Shown here piece by piece: positions 12,301 to 24,114 of a DNA stretch of 64,000 bases. The notes below the pieces were generated by a model. It was not told the origin of the DNA. It saw only the letters and a list, made by a program, of their open reading frames with translations, and ran no database searches. A program made the position numbers and the translations under genes. The stretch comes from Helianthus annuus (lineage: Eukaryota; Streptophyta; Magnoliopsida; Asterales; Asteraceae). The stretch's first letter is position 1, and every line of letters begins with the position of its first letter. The DNA lies in contig NC_035436.2 in assembly GCF_002127325.2 (NCBI RefSeq), forward strand, positions 106,601,591 through 106,665,590, read 5' to 3'.

Positions 12301-12860
12301 ACTAATGCACTCCCCTTCCAGATGAAAACCTTTGACATGAACTCCTGTAACCAAATCGTTATGCACCAAATGGTTCATTTTTCTAAGATGTATATGCCCC
12401 ATTTTCCAGTGCCACAATCTCGATTCTTTCTCAGTTGCTCTGGACACAAAACAATGAGCCTGACCCGTGGTTGTAGTAGCTACGCTCATATCCAACACGT
12501 ACAGATCATTAACTCTCGGTGCCCTCATGATAATCCATTCCTCAGGGATAACAAATCCTTGTTTCAAGATCAAACATTCTTTATCAGTGAAGTGAGTGGT
12601 ATACATCCTATCACAGATCTACGAGATACTCAGCAAATTGTTCTCCAGCTCAGCGATGTAGTTAACTCTCTCAAACGTTACAATCCCATTGGATAACGCT
12701 CCTTCACCAATAATCCTTCCTCCTTGATTACCCGCAAAACCTACGTATGCTCCATTTATGTTTCTGACGTCATACAACAACGCAGTCTTCCCTGTCATAT
12801 GTCGAGAAGCTCCACTATCCATGATCCATCTGGATACAAGTTTTGGAAGATCCTGCACAT
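9334..12860 (-). pseudogene. Copia-A pol: protease, integrase, RT and RNase H, broken by four stops
   Basis: One frame on the minus strand runs from about 12860 to 9334. In order: a retropepsin-like protease with WIMDSGASRHMTG; an integrase zinc finger (HWKMGHIHLRKMNH ... CISC) and core (DLFGPV; RSDNGTEF; TPQQNGVAERKN); reverse transcriptase with YGLQQAPRAWYE and the box IYVDDIIF; and RNase H with STCEAEYVSAS and KTKHIEIRHHFI. Protease-integrase-RT order defines Copia. Stops interrupt the frame at 12619-12621, 11725-11727, 11533-11535 and 10333-10335. There is no ATG near the start; a TAA lies about 30 bp upstream and gag ends in another frame, so expression would need splicing or recoding. 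A glutamate run is encoded by the (TTC)n repeat at 11461-11493. The fragments overlap known domains along their whole length, so this was recently complete. Confidence 0.92.
11461..11493. repeat. TTC/GAA trinucleotide microsatellite
   Basis: About eleven TTC units on the plus strand. They encode a poly-glutamate tract in the linker between integrase and RT of Copia-A pol. Confidence 0.9.
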
Positions 12861-13202
12861 AACAAACTTTAACTTAACTAACTTCAATAAAGATGCCGAT
12901 TCATGCTTCGCGATCAAGGAAGCTCCGAAAATTCAAACTGCTTAGTCAAACATTGTGTCCACCCAGGCCTCATCAGCCTTAGATGTAACCTTGACTGTTT
13001 TAACTCTCGCAACTTGAATTTTAAAGTTTTCAGCCTTCAGAGGTGGAAAATTTGCATCATAATCAACTTGAATTGATTTCTCAGAAGGTGAAACCTTTTT
13101 CTCTGTTTTTGGTTTCCAAATTTGTTGAGATAATGCAACCCGTTTGTAAAATTTGTCATTTTTAGTTACCGACTTCTTTACGGGTTCATTTTTCACTTTG
13201 AT

Positions 13203-16200
13203 TGTGACATCTGTGCCTCCAAGACCATCGAACAAATACCAAATCAATGAAATATTGTATTTCATACTTGGAATTTGTATAAATATGTGTATCGTTTGCA
13301 CATATCAATTCTCGTTCGATTTCAAGCTCTAAATCGCTTTCTTGAAAGTTATATGCAAACTGGTGTGTAAACGCAGTCAGTTTAACGCGACAAACACTCC
13401 GGGATAGTGAAATAAGCCTAACATACCATAAATAACCTTTACATAACTTAGAAATAAGTTTTGGAAGGTTTGGTGTGTCGAAATCAAGTTTATTCGCTTA
13501 CAGGGACTAATTTCGACAAACTGCGAAAGTATGCCGATTCATACTGTAACGAACATTCCGGAACTTTATCATAAGTTAAACATGCCCTAAATATCCTTTA
13601 CATAGCTTAGAAATAGGCTTTGAGGTGTTTGGTGTGCAAAAATAAACTTATTGGTCATTCAGGGACTAAAAGCGTCAAAAAGTGCACAAGTTTGCATTTT
13701 CGCGCATATCTTATGTTCTGAATATATCCGGACATCCAAAAATTTATTTAATCATTAAAATATTATATTTTAGTGATTTGAATGATAAAATTCCATTCGT
13801 CGCTCAATTTGGATCGTTTTTGCGTTTGTTACGACTTCCGTCGTAATTAACCGAACAACGCAACCGTACGACCAAACGAACCGACATCCGAGATATTTTT
13901 GAGCATGTTTTGAGTTCCCAATACTTTAACATCATTTTAGAGCCTTGAAATGAGGTTAACGGGGCTTAAACGTGTCAAAAATGGGCCGAAATGCAAGTTT
14001 CTAAGCTGCAGGGACCAAAACTGACAAATCTGCCAAACTTCCTCAGGCGGGGCGCGTAAGCCTTAGCCAAATCTTGCGTGGGGCGTGTGGACCTGTCAGA
14101 CAGAAACAATGAATCTGGTCATTTTGCACGATTTTGATGGTTTTGATGGGTGGTTTTCATTACTAGTGGCTGGTGTGTGTGCTCTCCAAGTCCCCCAATC
14201 AGCCTATGACACTTGTATGGCTTGGATCATTGCCTCCTCTCCAAGAAATTATCCTAACGGTTGCGAAAAACTATATATAGGCCATCCCTTCACTTGTTTC
14301 ATTGCTCATTCACTTCTCATCTCTTCTTCATCTGATTTGGAAGGCTCCCTCAAGTGTTAGGAGCTCTCTAAGTCTGATTGGGAACTTGGTTTTCTTGTAG
14401 AAAAGATAGCAAGGACCCATTTGTGAGCATTCTTTCATTCTTTTTATTGTTTTCCTAGCTTGGAAGTCAAATATAGTTTGACTTTCAGCTTTGACCACGA
14501 GTTGGTCAACGAGAAGTTCGTTTGAACTTCGCAACGTGAGCGTAATCACGTTGGTTATAGTCCTTAGTGACTATACCAATTGATTAACACGTTGACTAGG
14601 TGTAGTGACGAGTCAAAGTTTCGGTCAAAATGCGTTTTAGCACGCATTTTGCAACGGGACTACTATTAGGTATCAAAACACTTTGTTTTGATACCAAATC
14701 AGTAGGTTAAACATGCTTTGACATGTTTAAACTCGTCACTAATAGTTAGTGCTTGTTTAGAGTCGTAAGTCGAGCGGTCTAAACCACCGCTTAGACTTTC
14801 GAACTCGACCCGTTTGGTCGATCTTTAGGATCCGACCAAGCATGGTTAGTGACCATAGATGCATAGGGAATAACCTTCCGAGGTTATACCTTATGGTCAC
14901 CGAGTTTAAGTAGTTGTATGATAGGTAGATTATATGCCTTAGGTAAATTACCAAAATGCCATTTTCATGCATAATTGGACTTTAAGCATATGTAACCTAA
15001 CTTTTGTCACCTAAACTGATTATGCAACCTATTTAAACATGTTTAGGCATATAATACTTGTCATAGGACTAGTTAGACGTCTCGAACGCGCGTTTGCGCG
15101 CACGACGCGTTAAAGTGGCGTAAGCTACCTTAATGGGTCGCGATGGGTCGAAAGCACTTAGGTTAGGTTCCGATTTAGAATGTAGGCTTTGTTAAACCAT
15201 ATCACATGAGTTCCTACACTCATTTGGTTTACAAGACCTCATTCTTTCCGATATTCCGATTTAGGCGTCTGTTGTTTGACTAGCGATCCGATACTAGGTA
15301 CCACTTGATTCCTTGATTGCCCGAGCCTTGATAGTTCACAAAATCAGGGATATCCTACAATCTCAAGTGAGTACATAGTTCCCCTATTTATTGTTTTCAA
15401 TTGTTTTGGGGTGATTCATATGTACAAAACGAATATCAAGGTTTAAACGAGGATTTCAAAAACGATGGTTTATACTAAACTAATAACGATTTCAATAAGG
15501 TGAACAAGACTTGTTGGTTGTATTTACATAACAAATGACATTCATTAGCTCTGATCAAGCCGACCAGTATTAGGTTATGGTACCATAGGATCTGACAAAT
15601 CCCGTTATCAGACTACACCCATGGTTATGTGTGGGGGGTTATGTAGGTAACGACCGAATCTGTTATTGTTAACTTACCCTTTGGTGGTTTGTTAATGCGA
15701 GAAACGAGTTAGACGAGTCACAAAGGTTTGAATGTTGTTAGCAAGATGACCAAAAGTAGTTTCACTATTAAAACGAATACGATTTTGGGACGAGTTAAAC
15801 AATTTGAAACGAGATACACGATTTGAAACGAGTTAGACGAGTTAAACGATTGGTTTTGGGTAGTGATTAGATAATGGGACGGGTGTAGTATGATAGAATC
15901 ATGGTAGACACGCCGCTGGTACATCTTATATATAAGTGCTTCTATCATATTACATTGTGTGTCATTATTTAGTTCACTAGGGAAACGATTTTGAAACGAT
16001 GTCACACAACGAGGTTTTCAAAACGATATAAACCATACGAGTTTTATTAACGAGTTTTTTTCGAGATGTTTACAAGTTGTTATACTAAAACAAATGTTTT
16101 TGAGTTAAGAGTCATGGCTATGAGATTTTATAAACTATAACCAATTTGATTTGAGTTGGTTAATTATGTTGCAATACACTTTTCTAAACGAGGTTTGTAT

Positions 16201-16571
16201 TTTGACTCATGTAGTCTAACGAGATACTGCAACATATAAACAAGCCATGAATCCGATACTCCCATAAAACCTATGTACTCGCCAGCATTTCTTTGCTGAC
16301 TTTACTTTTTACAAATGTTTCAGGTGGTATTGCTTGATGTTGCTTGCTAGGAAGCTTGTGTCACACAGGACCTGGACGAGGCCTTAGTGATTTAAAAACA
16401 GTTAAAAACAATATGTAGTTTGTTTGTTTTGATTTAAAGACAATGTACATTACATAATAATTCAATAAAACAAAATATTTGGTTACCATGGTTGTGAAAC
16501 AATAATTCTGTTGCAACACTCCCCGACGTTTCCGCCACGGTTTGTTGTTTTAACGTGGTCGGGGTGTGACA
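13203..16571 (+). repeat. 5' LTR of Gypsy-B
   Basis: TGTGACATCTG...GGGTGTGACA, 3369 bp, nearly identical by eye to the 3' copy. TATA box TATATATAG at 14272-14280. No coding sequence. Near 15720-15850 there is a run of ACGAGTTAnACGA-like words. Confidence 0.93.
14272..14280 (+). promoter_or_regulatory. TATA box in the Gypsy-B 5' LTR
   Basis: TATATATAG, followed by a C/T-rich stretch typical of a transcript start. Also present in the 3' LTR at 29168-29176. Confidence 0.7.
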
Positions 16572-16578
16572 GAAAAGT

Positions 16579-16590
16579 TTGTATCAGAGC
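16579..16590 (+). promoter_or_regulatory. Primer binding site of Gypsy-B
   Basis: TTGTATCAGAGC, 7 bases after the LTR end, is close to the initiator-Met site TGGTATCAGAGC. The first bases differ (TTG for TGG). Confidence 0.75.
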
Positions 16591-17211
16591 CAATGGTTAT
16601 AGGGAATTAGGTTATTAGCATTGCTTTGACCTAGACTATAACTTTAGGACCCTAACACAAGTTTACTTGTGTTTAGAATTTTTAAAACAATACCGTCACC
16701 TATCCTTAGGTGATAACCACAACGAGAACACAATAACGAATCCGCTTCGAAAATTAATCATCTATCCTTGGATGATTGATTACTAGGTTTTGAACCCTTT
16801 GTTATATGGTTTTGAACCCTTCCGGTTTGATCCATTTTGGTTTAAGTGCCTTCAGAATTTTCTAAATCTCGTCAAAGTTTGGGTCTAAATAATGTGAACA
16901 CGTGCAAACTGGAAGAGTGAATGCCTGTACCCTGAGTTTTCTGTCTAAGGCTAGAGTGTTCGTACAAATCCGCATTATCGGACCAGTCACTCTTACCTGG
17001 GAACTCTGGGGTGAGTGTTCACTTATAAGCGAGCATGTCTTCGCGATACATTATACTGACCCATTTACTTTGATTGGTCACTGCGTGTCGTTTGTTTGTT
17101 CGAGGTAACGAACAAATGATCGCCTTCCTTGTGTTGTGTCGATATTTTCAGTGCCTCTTTTGTTTTCCCAATTGTCAACCTCACTTGTTTCCCATGTTTC
17201 CTTTTTAGACA
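16591..17211 (+). other. Gypsy-B leader
   Basis: Noncoding stretch between the primer site and the gag ATG. It ends in a pyrimidine-rich region before ATGCCTCCACG. I see no other feature. Confidence 0.7.
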
Positions 17212-18441
17212 ATGCCTCCACGACGCAATACTCAAACCGATGCTCGAACTTATACTGCTAAGGAAGTCGCAACCCGTGTCTCTCAACAAATGGCTGCTGT
17301 GCTTCCAGGCATTGTGACCCAAATCCACGAGTTATACAACAACAACAATAATAACAACAATAATGCTCAGTGTAATTTGAAGAATTTCAATTCTGCGAAG
17401 CCGCTTAGGTTTTCTGGGTCACAAGGAGCAACCGCGCTCCTGCAATCGTTTGAGAGTATCGAGAGCACATTCAGACATGTGCAGTGTCCGAATGCGCGCA
17501 AAGTTGAGTTTGCTTCAAGCGTATTTGAGAAGGGAGCTCTTACATGGTGGAACGGAGTGATGCGTGATAGGGGTGCCGAAGTGGCACTAGGACAGACTTG
17601 GGATGAGCTCCGAGCTCTCATGATGAGAGAGTTCTGTCTCGGACACGAGATTCGAGTGTTGGAACGAGAATTTGACGATTTGAAACAAGTCGGGGGAGAA
17701 CACCGTGCTTATACGGATCGATTTGAGGAGCTTATTTTGTTGTGTCCCACGATGGTTACCCCGTTGGATAAGGCAATCGAGAGGTATATCGATGGTTTAC
17801 CCGACTCCATTCAGGACATCCTGACTGGCGTTAATCCTACTACTGTTCGTCAAGCGATCGAGTTGTCTGCTACCCTGACTGAATCTCAAATCAGGAAGGG
17901 TAAACTCACCCGCAAGGGTGATAAAAAGAAGTCAACCGATTCTGACAAGGGTAAGGGTAAGAAGCAGGATGAGGCTTCAAAGAAGTCAAGGAAGCGCAAG
18001 GCTTCCCAAAACATTGCTGTCACCAATCAAACTGCTCAGAACCCTCAAAACCCACCGACTCAACCTCCTGCGAAGATAGCATATGCTGGTACCGCACATC
18101 ACTGTATTCGATGTAATGGTCACCATGTTGCCCAACAGGCCTGTAAACAGTGTGCTACGTGTGGTAGATTTGGGCATTTGGCCAACATTTGTCGTTTTGG
18201 TCAAAATCAAGCTGCCCAGGTCCCAGCACAAGCTCAAGGGAATGCTGCAAGATTCCCACCTGGTTCGTGTTTCAATTGCAGAGAAATGGGTCATTTCCGC
18301 AACAATTGCCCGAGATTGGTAAACGCGAATGCAAATGCGAATGTCAATCCGAATGTCAACGCAAACACAAATTTGAATCTCGCTCGTGGGCGAGTGTTTA
18401 ACATCAATGAGGCAATCGATGATCCGGCAATGAACAATTAG
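17212..18441 (+). CDS. Gag polyprotein of Gypsy-B (409 aa)
   Basis: Structural capsid and nucleocapsid protein of a chromovirus-type Gypsy element. The start MPPRRNTQTDAR is the usual form for this group. A poly-asparagine run at about residues 44-52 comes from an AAC/AAT microsatellite (17337-17364). The Retrotrans_gag capsid core spans about residues 65-200 (ALTWWNGVM, TWDELRALMMREF). A lysine-rich linker follows. Two zinc knuckles of the CX2CX4HX4C type are intact: CATCGRFGHLANIC at about residue 313 and CFNCREMGHFRNNC at about 353. The frame is uninterrupted although pol is gone, so either loss of pol is recent or gag is maintained. The 3' end has ANANVNPN-type Asn/Ala repeats. Confidence 0.92.
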   Translation: MPPRRNTQTDARTYTAKEVATRVSQQMAAVLPGIVTQIHELYNNNNNNNNNAQCNLKNFNSAKPLRFSGSQGATALLQSFESIESTFRHVQCPNARKVEFASSVFEKGALTWWNGVMRDRGAEVALGQTWDELRALMMREFCLGHEIRVLEREFDDLKQVGGEHRAYTDRFEELILLCPTMVTPLDKAIERYIDGLPDSIQDILTGVNPTTVRQAIELSATLTESQIRKGKLTRKGDKKKSTDSDKGKGKKQDEASKKSRKRKASQNIAVTNQTAQNPQNPPTQPPAKIAYAGTAHHCIRCNGHHVAQQACKQCATCGRFGHLANICRFGQNQAAQVPAQAQGNAARFPPGSCFNCREMGHFRNNCPRLVNANANANVNPNVNANTNLNLARGRVFNINEAIDDPAMNN

Positions 18442-18659
18442 TATTTTATAATCCCTATGGTTGTTATCTTTTAACATTTAAAGACAATGCGGTTGTTATA
18501 TAAATAAAATTTGTGGTTTTATATTAAACTACTGCAATTGTATGAATGTTTGATGCAACTTTGTGATGTCAATACAAAGACAAACTACTCGTGTGATTCT
18601 GTCATTCTCATGATCACTTGTGATCTCCCCTAGAACCTTAAACGCTCGTTTCTTTTAAA

Positions 18660-19230
18660 AACCCACTATTATTTAAGAAAAGGATTCATCCGTCCTAGCT
18701 TTTTCACCTTGGGGAGCTCCTGTCCTCTTTGTGAAAAAGAAAGATGGATCTTTTCGAATGGGTATCTATTATCGTGAGCTTGATAAGCTTACCATCAAGA
18801 ATCGATATTCCCTACGTCGAATCGATGATTTCATTGTCTTTTGTGACGCGCCGAATCTAGGCCTTGATTATGTTCTTATACGTTGAGGTAAAGACATAGC
18901 ATATACATCAAGACATTTGAAAGTTCACGAAAAGAACTATACAACTCATGATCTCGAATTGGGAGCTGCAGTCTTTGCTCTCAAAACCTGGAGACACTAT
19001 CTTTATGGCACGAAGTGTATGGTTTTCACAGACCACAAAAGTCTCCAGCATATTCTCAATCAGAAGGAGCTGAACTTGAGTTAAGCTCTTGAACAATTAC
19101 GATTGCGTGATTCGCTACCTTCCTGGTAAGGCGAATGTTGTAGCCGATGCACTTAGTCGAAAGGAACAAGTCAAGCTTCACTCTGTTCAAACTCTAATTG
19201 ATATTCAATCACTTGTCCTTCAAGCATAAC
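18660..19230 (+). pseudogene. Remnants of Gypsy-B RT and RNase H
   Basis: Translation of three frames recovers [25 protein letters not shown] RT finger sequence near 18690-18830. It then jumps, with the whole catalytic core missing, to RNase H pieces near 18830-19170 ([50 protein letters not shown]). A stop (TGA) lies near 18883 and another (TAA) near 19082. The YxDD box and the integrase are absent. This is a deletion derivative, not a gene. Confidence 0.85.
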
Positions 19231-20242
19231 GATCTTGTGAAAACGAAGGCTTTTTGATATGTGAGCTACCGCTTCAATTCGAGCTTAAACTTGAAACAAA
19301 AGGGACGATGGGTTGCTCTATTTTAAAAATCCTCGTGGATGATTCCCTGATTGGATTCTTGTACATCCTAATATGTACATTACAACTCAATAAGGACAAA
19401 CCGAATTCCTATTAAGATCTTCCTATCTTCATAGTTAGACTCTTGGAAATATTTAAAGTGCCAAATGAGATCCACGGATTAGATTCCTGGTGTACTTTAA
19501 ATACCCGGGTCCAAAGATAACAAATTAAAGGTCGAATAAATCAATTATGCGATTTTGTGATTATGTGTTTATGTGTTCTCCTTTGTGTTTTGTTCGATCC
19601 GATTTTTTTTCGAAATCCTCATAGAATCTTCCATATCTTCATATGAGGGATTCATAGTAGGATATTTAAAGGTACTACCTTAAATCCTGATTGGGCTTCT
19701 ACATGGTAGTTAAGACCCTTGGATTATATAAGTGCCATTTCATAATTCGAAAAAGACCCCTTGAGTGGTCTAGTTAAAGATTGATTCAACATCTGGTCAG
19801 GAATGACATGTGATATAGCTGGAAAGACTTCTAGGTAGTCTGTTTTAAAAGATCATTTATTGATCTAAAGGACTCAATGATGGTCTAGTCACACTCATCA
19901 CAGGTTGGTTTTGGTTCATCACTACACATTATCAAATACACTGTGTGGACTATGCAAGGAATTACGTAATTATGGACGCGTACATAATTATGAAATTCAG
20001 TGCACGGAAACCACAGTAAGATTTATCATGTGTAAGAACTGATAGTGGCAACAATAACGGAATGTGAACGATGTAATGGAGGTACGGTGGACGCACCAAT
20101 GGCACTTCATATACTTGTATATAAGTGTCCCTCTTACATTGCAAGCATAATGTTATTAAAGTTACTAGAAGTTCAGAACACAACCAGTATTGTCTTATCT
20201 TTTCAATTTCATGTTTCGAGCTCTCACAAGTTTCCTTTAATT
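19231..20242 (+). other. Gypsy-B 3' interior, no recognisable coding sequence
   Basis: A+T-rich. The first 150 bp have a faint resemblance to the region between RNase H and integrase (LETKGTMG). The rest holds nothing I recognise. Confidence 0.6.
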
Positions 20243-20278
20243 AAATTTCGGGACGAAATTTCCTGAAGTAGGGGAGAC
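20243..20278 (+). promoter_or_regulatory. Polypurine-tract region of Gypsy-B with hairpin
   Basis: AAATTTCG/CGAAATTT around GGA (20243-20261), then GAAGTAGGGGAGAC up to the LTR start at 20279. Same layout as Gypsy-A and Gypsy-C. Confidence 0.8.
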
Positions 20279-21118
20279 TGTGACATCTGTGCCTCCAAGA
20301 CCATCGAACAAATACCAAATCAATGAAATATTGTATTTCATACTTGGAATTTGTATAAATATGTGTACCGTTTGCACATATCAATTCTCGTTCGATTTCA
20401 AGCTCTAAATCGCTTTCTGAAAAGTTATACGCAAACTGGTGTGTAGACGCAGTCAGTTTAACGTGACAAACACTCCGGGATAGTGAAATAAGCTTAACAT
20501 ACCATAAATAACCTTTACATAACTTAGAAATAAGTTTTGGAAGGTTTGGTGTGTCGAAATCAAGTTTATTCGCTTACAGGGACTAATTTTGACAAACTGC
20601 GAAAGTATGCCGATTCGTACTGTAACGAACATTCTGAAACTTTATCATAAGTTAAACATGCCCTAAATATCCTTTACATATCTTAGAAATAGGCTTTGAG
20701 GTGTTTGGTGTGCAAAAGTAAACTTATTGGTCATTCAGGGATTAAAAGCGTCAAAAAGTGCACAAGTTTGCATTTTCGCGCATATCTTATGTTATGAATA
20801 TATCCGGACATCTAAAAATTTATGTAATCATTAAAATATTATATTTTAGTGATTTTCATGATAAAATTCCATTCGTCGCTCAATTTGGATCGTTTTTGCG
20901 TTCGTTACGACTTCCGTCGTAATTAACCAAACAACGCAACCGTATGACCAAACGTACCGACATCCGAGATATTTTTGAGCATGTTTTGAGTTCCCAATAC
21001 TTTAACATCATTTTAGAGCCTTGAAATGAGGTTAACGGGGCTTAAACGTGTCAAAAATGGGCCGAAATGCAAGTTTCTAAGCTGCAGGGACCAAAACTGA
21101 CAAATCTGCCAAACTTCC

Positions 21119-22813
21119 TGATATGTGTAAAATGCAACACATAAATGACATCAATTAAGGCATAAAACTAACCCTTTTTAAGTTCTAATGTTGGAAAAAG
21201 AGTGTTTTTGTCTTCCTTTTTGTATTTTCAGGATGAAATGAGCTCAAATTCACAAAAGAAGCAAAAAGACAGCTAATTCTAACATAAATACAAGAAAAGG
21301 AATAAAAGTAGACTGTCCGAACCCTCAACGACATCTCCCCAAGCAAAGAAGAGAAAACAGAAGCCTGAACACGCCCCGTGCTCAGCCAGCACGGGGCCGT
21401 GCCCAAGAAGCAGCAGAAAAGACAAACCTGTAGAAGCTTCTATTGCCCACCACAGGGCCGTGTCCAGTGAGCACGGGGGCGTGGTGAAAGTACAGCAGGC
21501 GCATTAATTGTAATTGCGAATTACAATTAATGAAGAAAGATAGTGTCAGACGGGCACGGGGGCGTGTCCAGCGGACACGGGGCCGTGCCCAGCCTTCTGT
21601 TCAGCCTATAAATAGGAGTGCTTGGTTTCATTCCAACTCATCCCTTGGCACACCACCTCTCTCATACTTCATCCACCACCCACCACCACCATAACACCAT
21701 CATCCACCACCATCATCCATTGTCCATCGTAGAGTGTGTGAGTCGTCTCGGGATCCAAGATTGATCGTAAGAGTTCTTGACAATCAAGGCCATGTTTGCC
21801 TAAGTCTCTTACATCACTTGGTGAAGACAAGTGTTTAGTATAATACTTTTTATTTTTAATCTTTTGCACTTTTTATTTGGTTTTGTATTAATGACTTTAA
21901 TAACTAGTTGCTTATGTTGAAGGTGATCTTTCCTTATCGTTTGTCCGTGGTGTCTTGGCATTATTTTACTGTCTATATAAAATAAAAATTTTCACCATTC
22001 ATATCTCCACGGTCTATATGGAGGTATGTTGGCTACCTGGTCGGGGGTTAAGGGAACGGTTTGGTAAGGGTCTTGCCCTTGTTCAGCGTTTAGAGGTCCT
22101 GCAAGGGACCTGGGTCAAATTTAGTAGGATCTCCTTCAATGCCCATAGGTATTGGATGGTGGGGATCCAAACTCTTTGACCCCCTCATAAGTTAACTACT
22201 ATTAATACTATAACCCGGCTATTTAGGACTGTATCCCTGCTGACTCAGAATACTTAGCCAAGGGTAACGTCACCGCCAAAAGCGGGGCCTACCATAATTT
22301 GCATTAATAACTTAATTCATTATCTTCCAATAATCCAACCCTTTAGGATTGTATCCTTGCTGACTCAAACTACTGGGTTGAGGGTAACGTCGCCTTCAAA
22401 AGAGGGGCCTACTACAATAACTAAGATAATCTCCTAAACAAGTGCAAAAGTGCGAAAATAATCAAAGGTTATACTAATACACGAGTCGGAACCAAGTGAT
22501 TCATCTTGTCTATCTGTTTTTATTTTATTTTTATTTTTCAGCATTTACTTAGTTTTTATTTTCTTAGTTTAAAAACATTTTTTCTAACTTTTTGATTTGA
22601 TTAGACGTTGAGGATAAACCGGTAGTAAAACCTCTTGTGTCCTTGGACGACCTCGGTATCTTACCAACACTATACTAAGTCCACGATGGGTGCACTTGCC
22701 CATATGTGTGTTTAGTGTTAGTAAATATCGTGTTTTATAAATTTAAAACTTGGCTAAAAGTGTAAAAAGGGCTTAATTATATATCTAAATTATATTACAC
22801 TACACACGCATCA
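21119..22813 (+). repeat. 5' LTR of the Athila-like element
   Basis: 1695 bp. TATA box TATAAATA at 21607-21614. Before it lie several CACGGGGCCGTG-type palindromes (21390, 21452, 21577 and variants). Two similar stretches of about 100 bp near 22200 and 22340 (GACTGTATCC/GATTGTATCC ... GGGTAACGTC) are an internal duplication. Confidence 0.92.
21607..21614 (+). promoter_or_regulatory. TATA box of the Athila-like 5' LTR
   Basis: CCTATAAATAGG context, about 30 bp before a C/A-rich start region. The 3' LTR copy is at 27726-27733. Confidence 0.75.
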
Positions 22814-22819
22814 AGTTTT

Positions 22820-22837
22820 TGGCGCCGTTGCCGGGGA
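22820..22837 (+). promoter_or_regulatory. Primer binding site of the Athila-like element
   Basis: TGGCGCCGTTGCCGGGGA, 6 bases after the LTR. It matches the primer-site form I recall for Athila-type elements (tRNA-Asp-like) and differs from the Met sites used by the other elements here. Confidence 0.75.
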
Positions 22838-23217
22838 CACAAGGATTTTAAGAAAGTTAGGAATCAACGGCCTAATCATATTTTTATTTTTCTTTTTAGT
22901 TTTTTAGGATTTTCTTAGTTTTTCAGCTTCTGCAGAGCTCAGCACGGGCCGTGCCTGGTCGGACACGGGCCGTGCCCAGCATCGTTACTGGCAGTTTTTA
23001 GTTTTCCAAGTTACAGAAGGCTGACCACGGGGCCGTGTCGGTGCAACACGGGGCCGTGTCCAACTTCCAGTAAGTAACTGGGATCTGGAAAACAATCACT
23101 GTAACTCCGACCACGGGCCGTGTTCACTGAACACGGGGCCGTGGTGAACCTTCTGACCAGCATTCTTTTCTGTTTTTATTGCAGGGCTTGGAACCAGACG
23201 CCAATCTTACATAGTGT
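22838..23217 (+). other. Leader of the Athila-like element
   Basis: Noncoding. Contains three pairs of CACGGG(G)CCGTG palindromes (22943/22964, 23026/23049, 23113/23136), each pair about 20 bp apart. Confidence 0.75.
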
Positions 23218-24114
23218 ATGAGCTCCAGTTCTAATAAGGACATAAAAGAACCTCTGGAAGAACCCGAACGCTTTCTCAGAAAAAGATTAAAAGCTAAAAA
23301 CCAAGAGAAGTTTTCGGGTGATCCACCTCCAATGGCGGACCAACGTACCCTCATGGATTATCTACGACCTACCGTAGGTAACCTAGGCGCTGCTATCAAT
23401 GCTCCGAATGTTGAAGCTAATAACTTCGAACTTCGGCCGCATCTGATACAAATGCTCCAAAACTCCGCAACCTTCCATGGGCTTGCGGACGAAGATCCCC
23501 ATCTACATATCACTAATTTCTTAGAAATATGTGATACCTTTCGGATCAACGGAGCATCAAATGACGCCATCCGCCTCCGAATGTTTCCTTTCTCACTAAA
23601 AGACCGAGCGAAAGCTTGGCTCAACGCCCTCCCAGCTGGATCGGTAAACACCTGGGATGAACTAGCCCAAAAATTTCTATATAAGTATTTCCCTCCCGCT
23701 AAAACGGCTAAATTAATGACTGAAATTAATACATATTCACAAGAGGACGGGGAATCCTTATATGAAATTTGGGAAAGGTTCAAGGAGTTATTACGCAAGT
23801 GTCCACATCACGGCCTTGCGATATGGCAACAAGTATCCACTTTCTATAATGGATTGTTGCCACACACAAGGCAGACACTTGATTCTAGCTCCTGGGGACT
23901 TTTAGGTAATCGACGCCCGCATGAAATATATAACCAAATTGAGGAAATTGCTCAAACCAATTTTCAATGGCACACCCCCCGAGGCAATAAATCTATTGCC
24001 CCGGGCGCCCATAAGGTCGATGAAAGCACTTCTTTACAAGCCCAAATCGAGGCCCTTTCTTCAAAAATAAAAAAAATTGGAAATGACAAAAACAGTCTTG
24101 GTTATGGCTTGTGA
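23218..24114 (+). CDS. Gag, N-terminal frame (298 aa), Athila-like element
   Basis: Capsid protein of the Athila-type gag family. The diagnostic stretch runs from about residue 105 to 200: LRMFPFSLKDRAKAWLNALP, then TWDELAQKFLYKYFP and RFKELLRKCPHHGL. The reading frame ends in an A-rich stretch (24064-24080) and gag continues in the +1 frame from about 24077. The simplest reading is one extra A in that homopolymer, a mutation within gag. Programmed slippage is possible but unsupported. Confidence 0.85.
   Translation: MSSSSNKDIKEPLEEPERFLRKRLKAKNQEKFSGDPPPMADQRTLMDYLRPTVGNLGAAINAPNVEANNFELRPHLIQMLQNSATFHGLADEDPHLHITNFLEICDTFRINGASNDAIRLRMFPFSLKDRAKAWLNALPAGSVNTWDELAQKFLYKYFPPAKTAKLMTEINTYSQEDGESLYEIWERFKELLRKCPHHGLAIWQQVSTFYNGLLPHTRQTLDSSSWGLLGNRRPHEIYNQIEEIAQTNFQWHTPRGNKSIAPGAHKVDESTSLQAQIEALSSKIKKIGNDKNSLGYGL

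Noticed and set aside
14085..14360. A 91-codon frame also present at 28981-29256
   Set aside because: It lies in the Gypsy-B LTR around its TATA box and is duplicated only because the LTRs are.
24064..24114. Programmed frameshift between the two frames of the Athila-like element
   Set aside because: The shift falls inside gag, before its zinc knuckle, at an A homopolymer. A one-base insertion explains it more simply.
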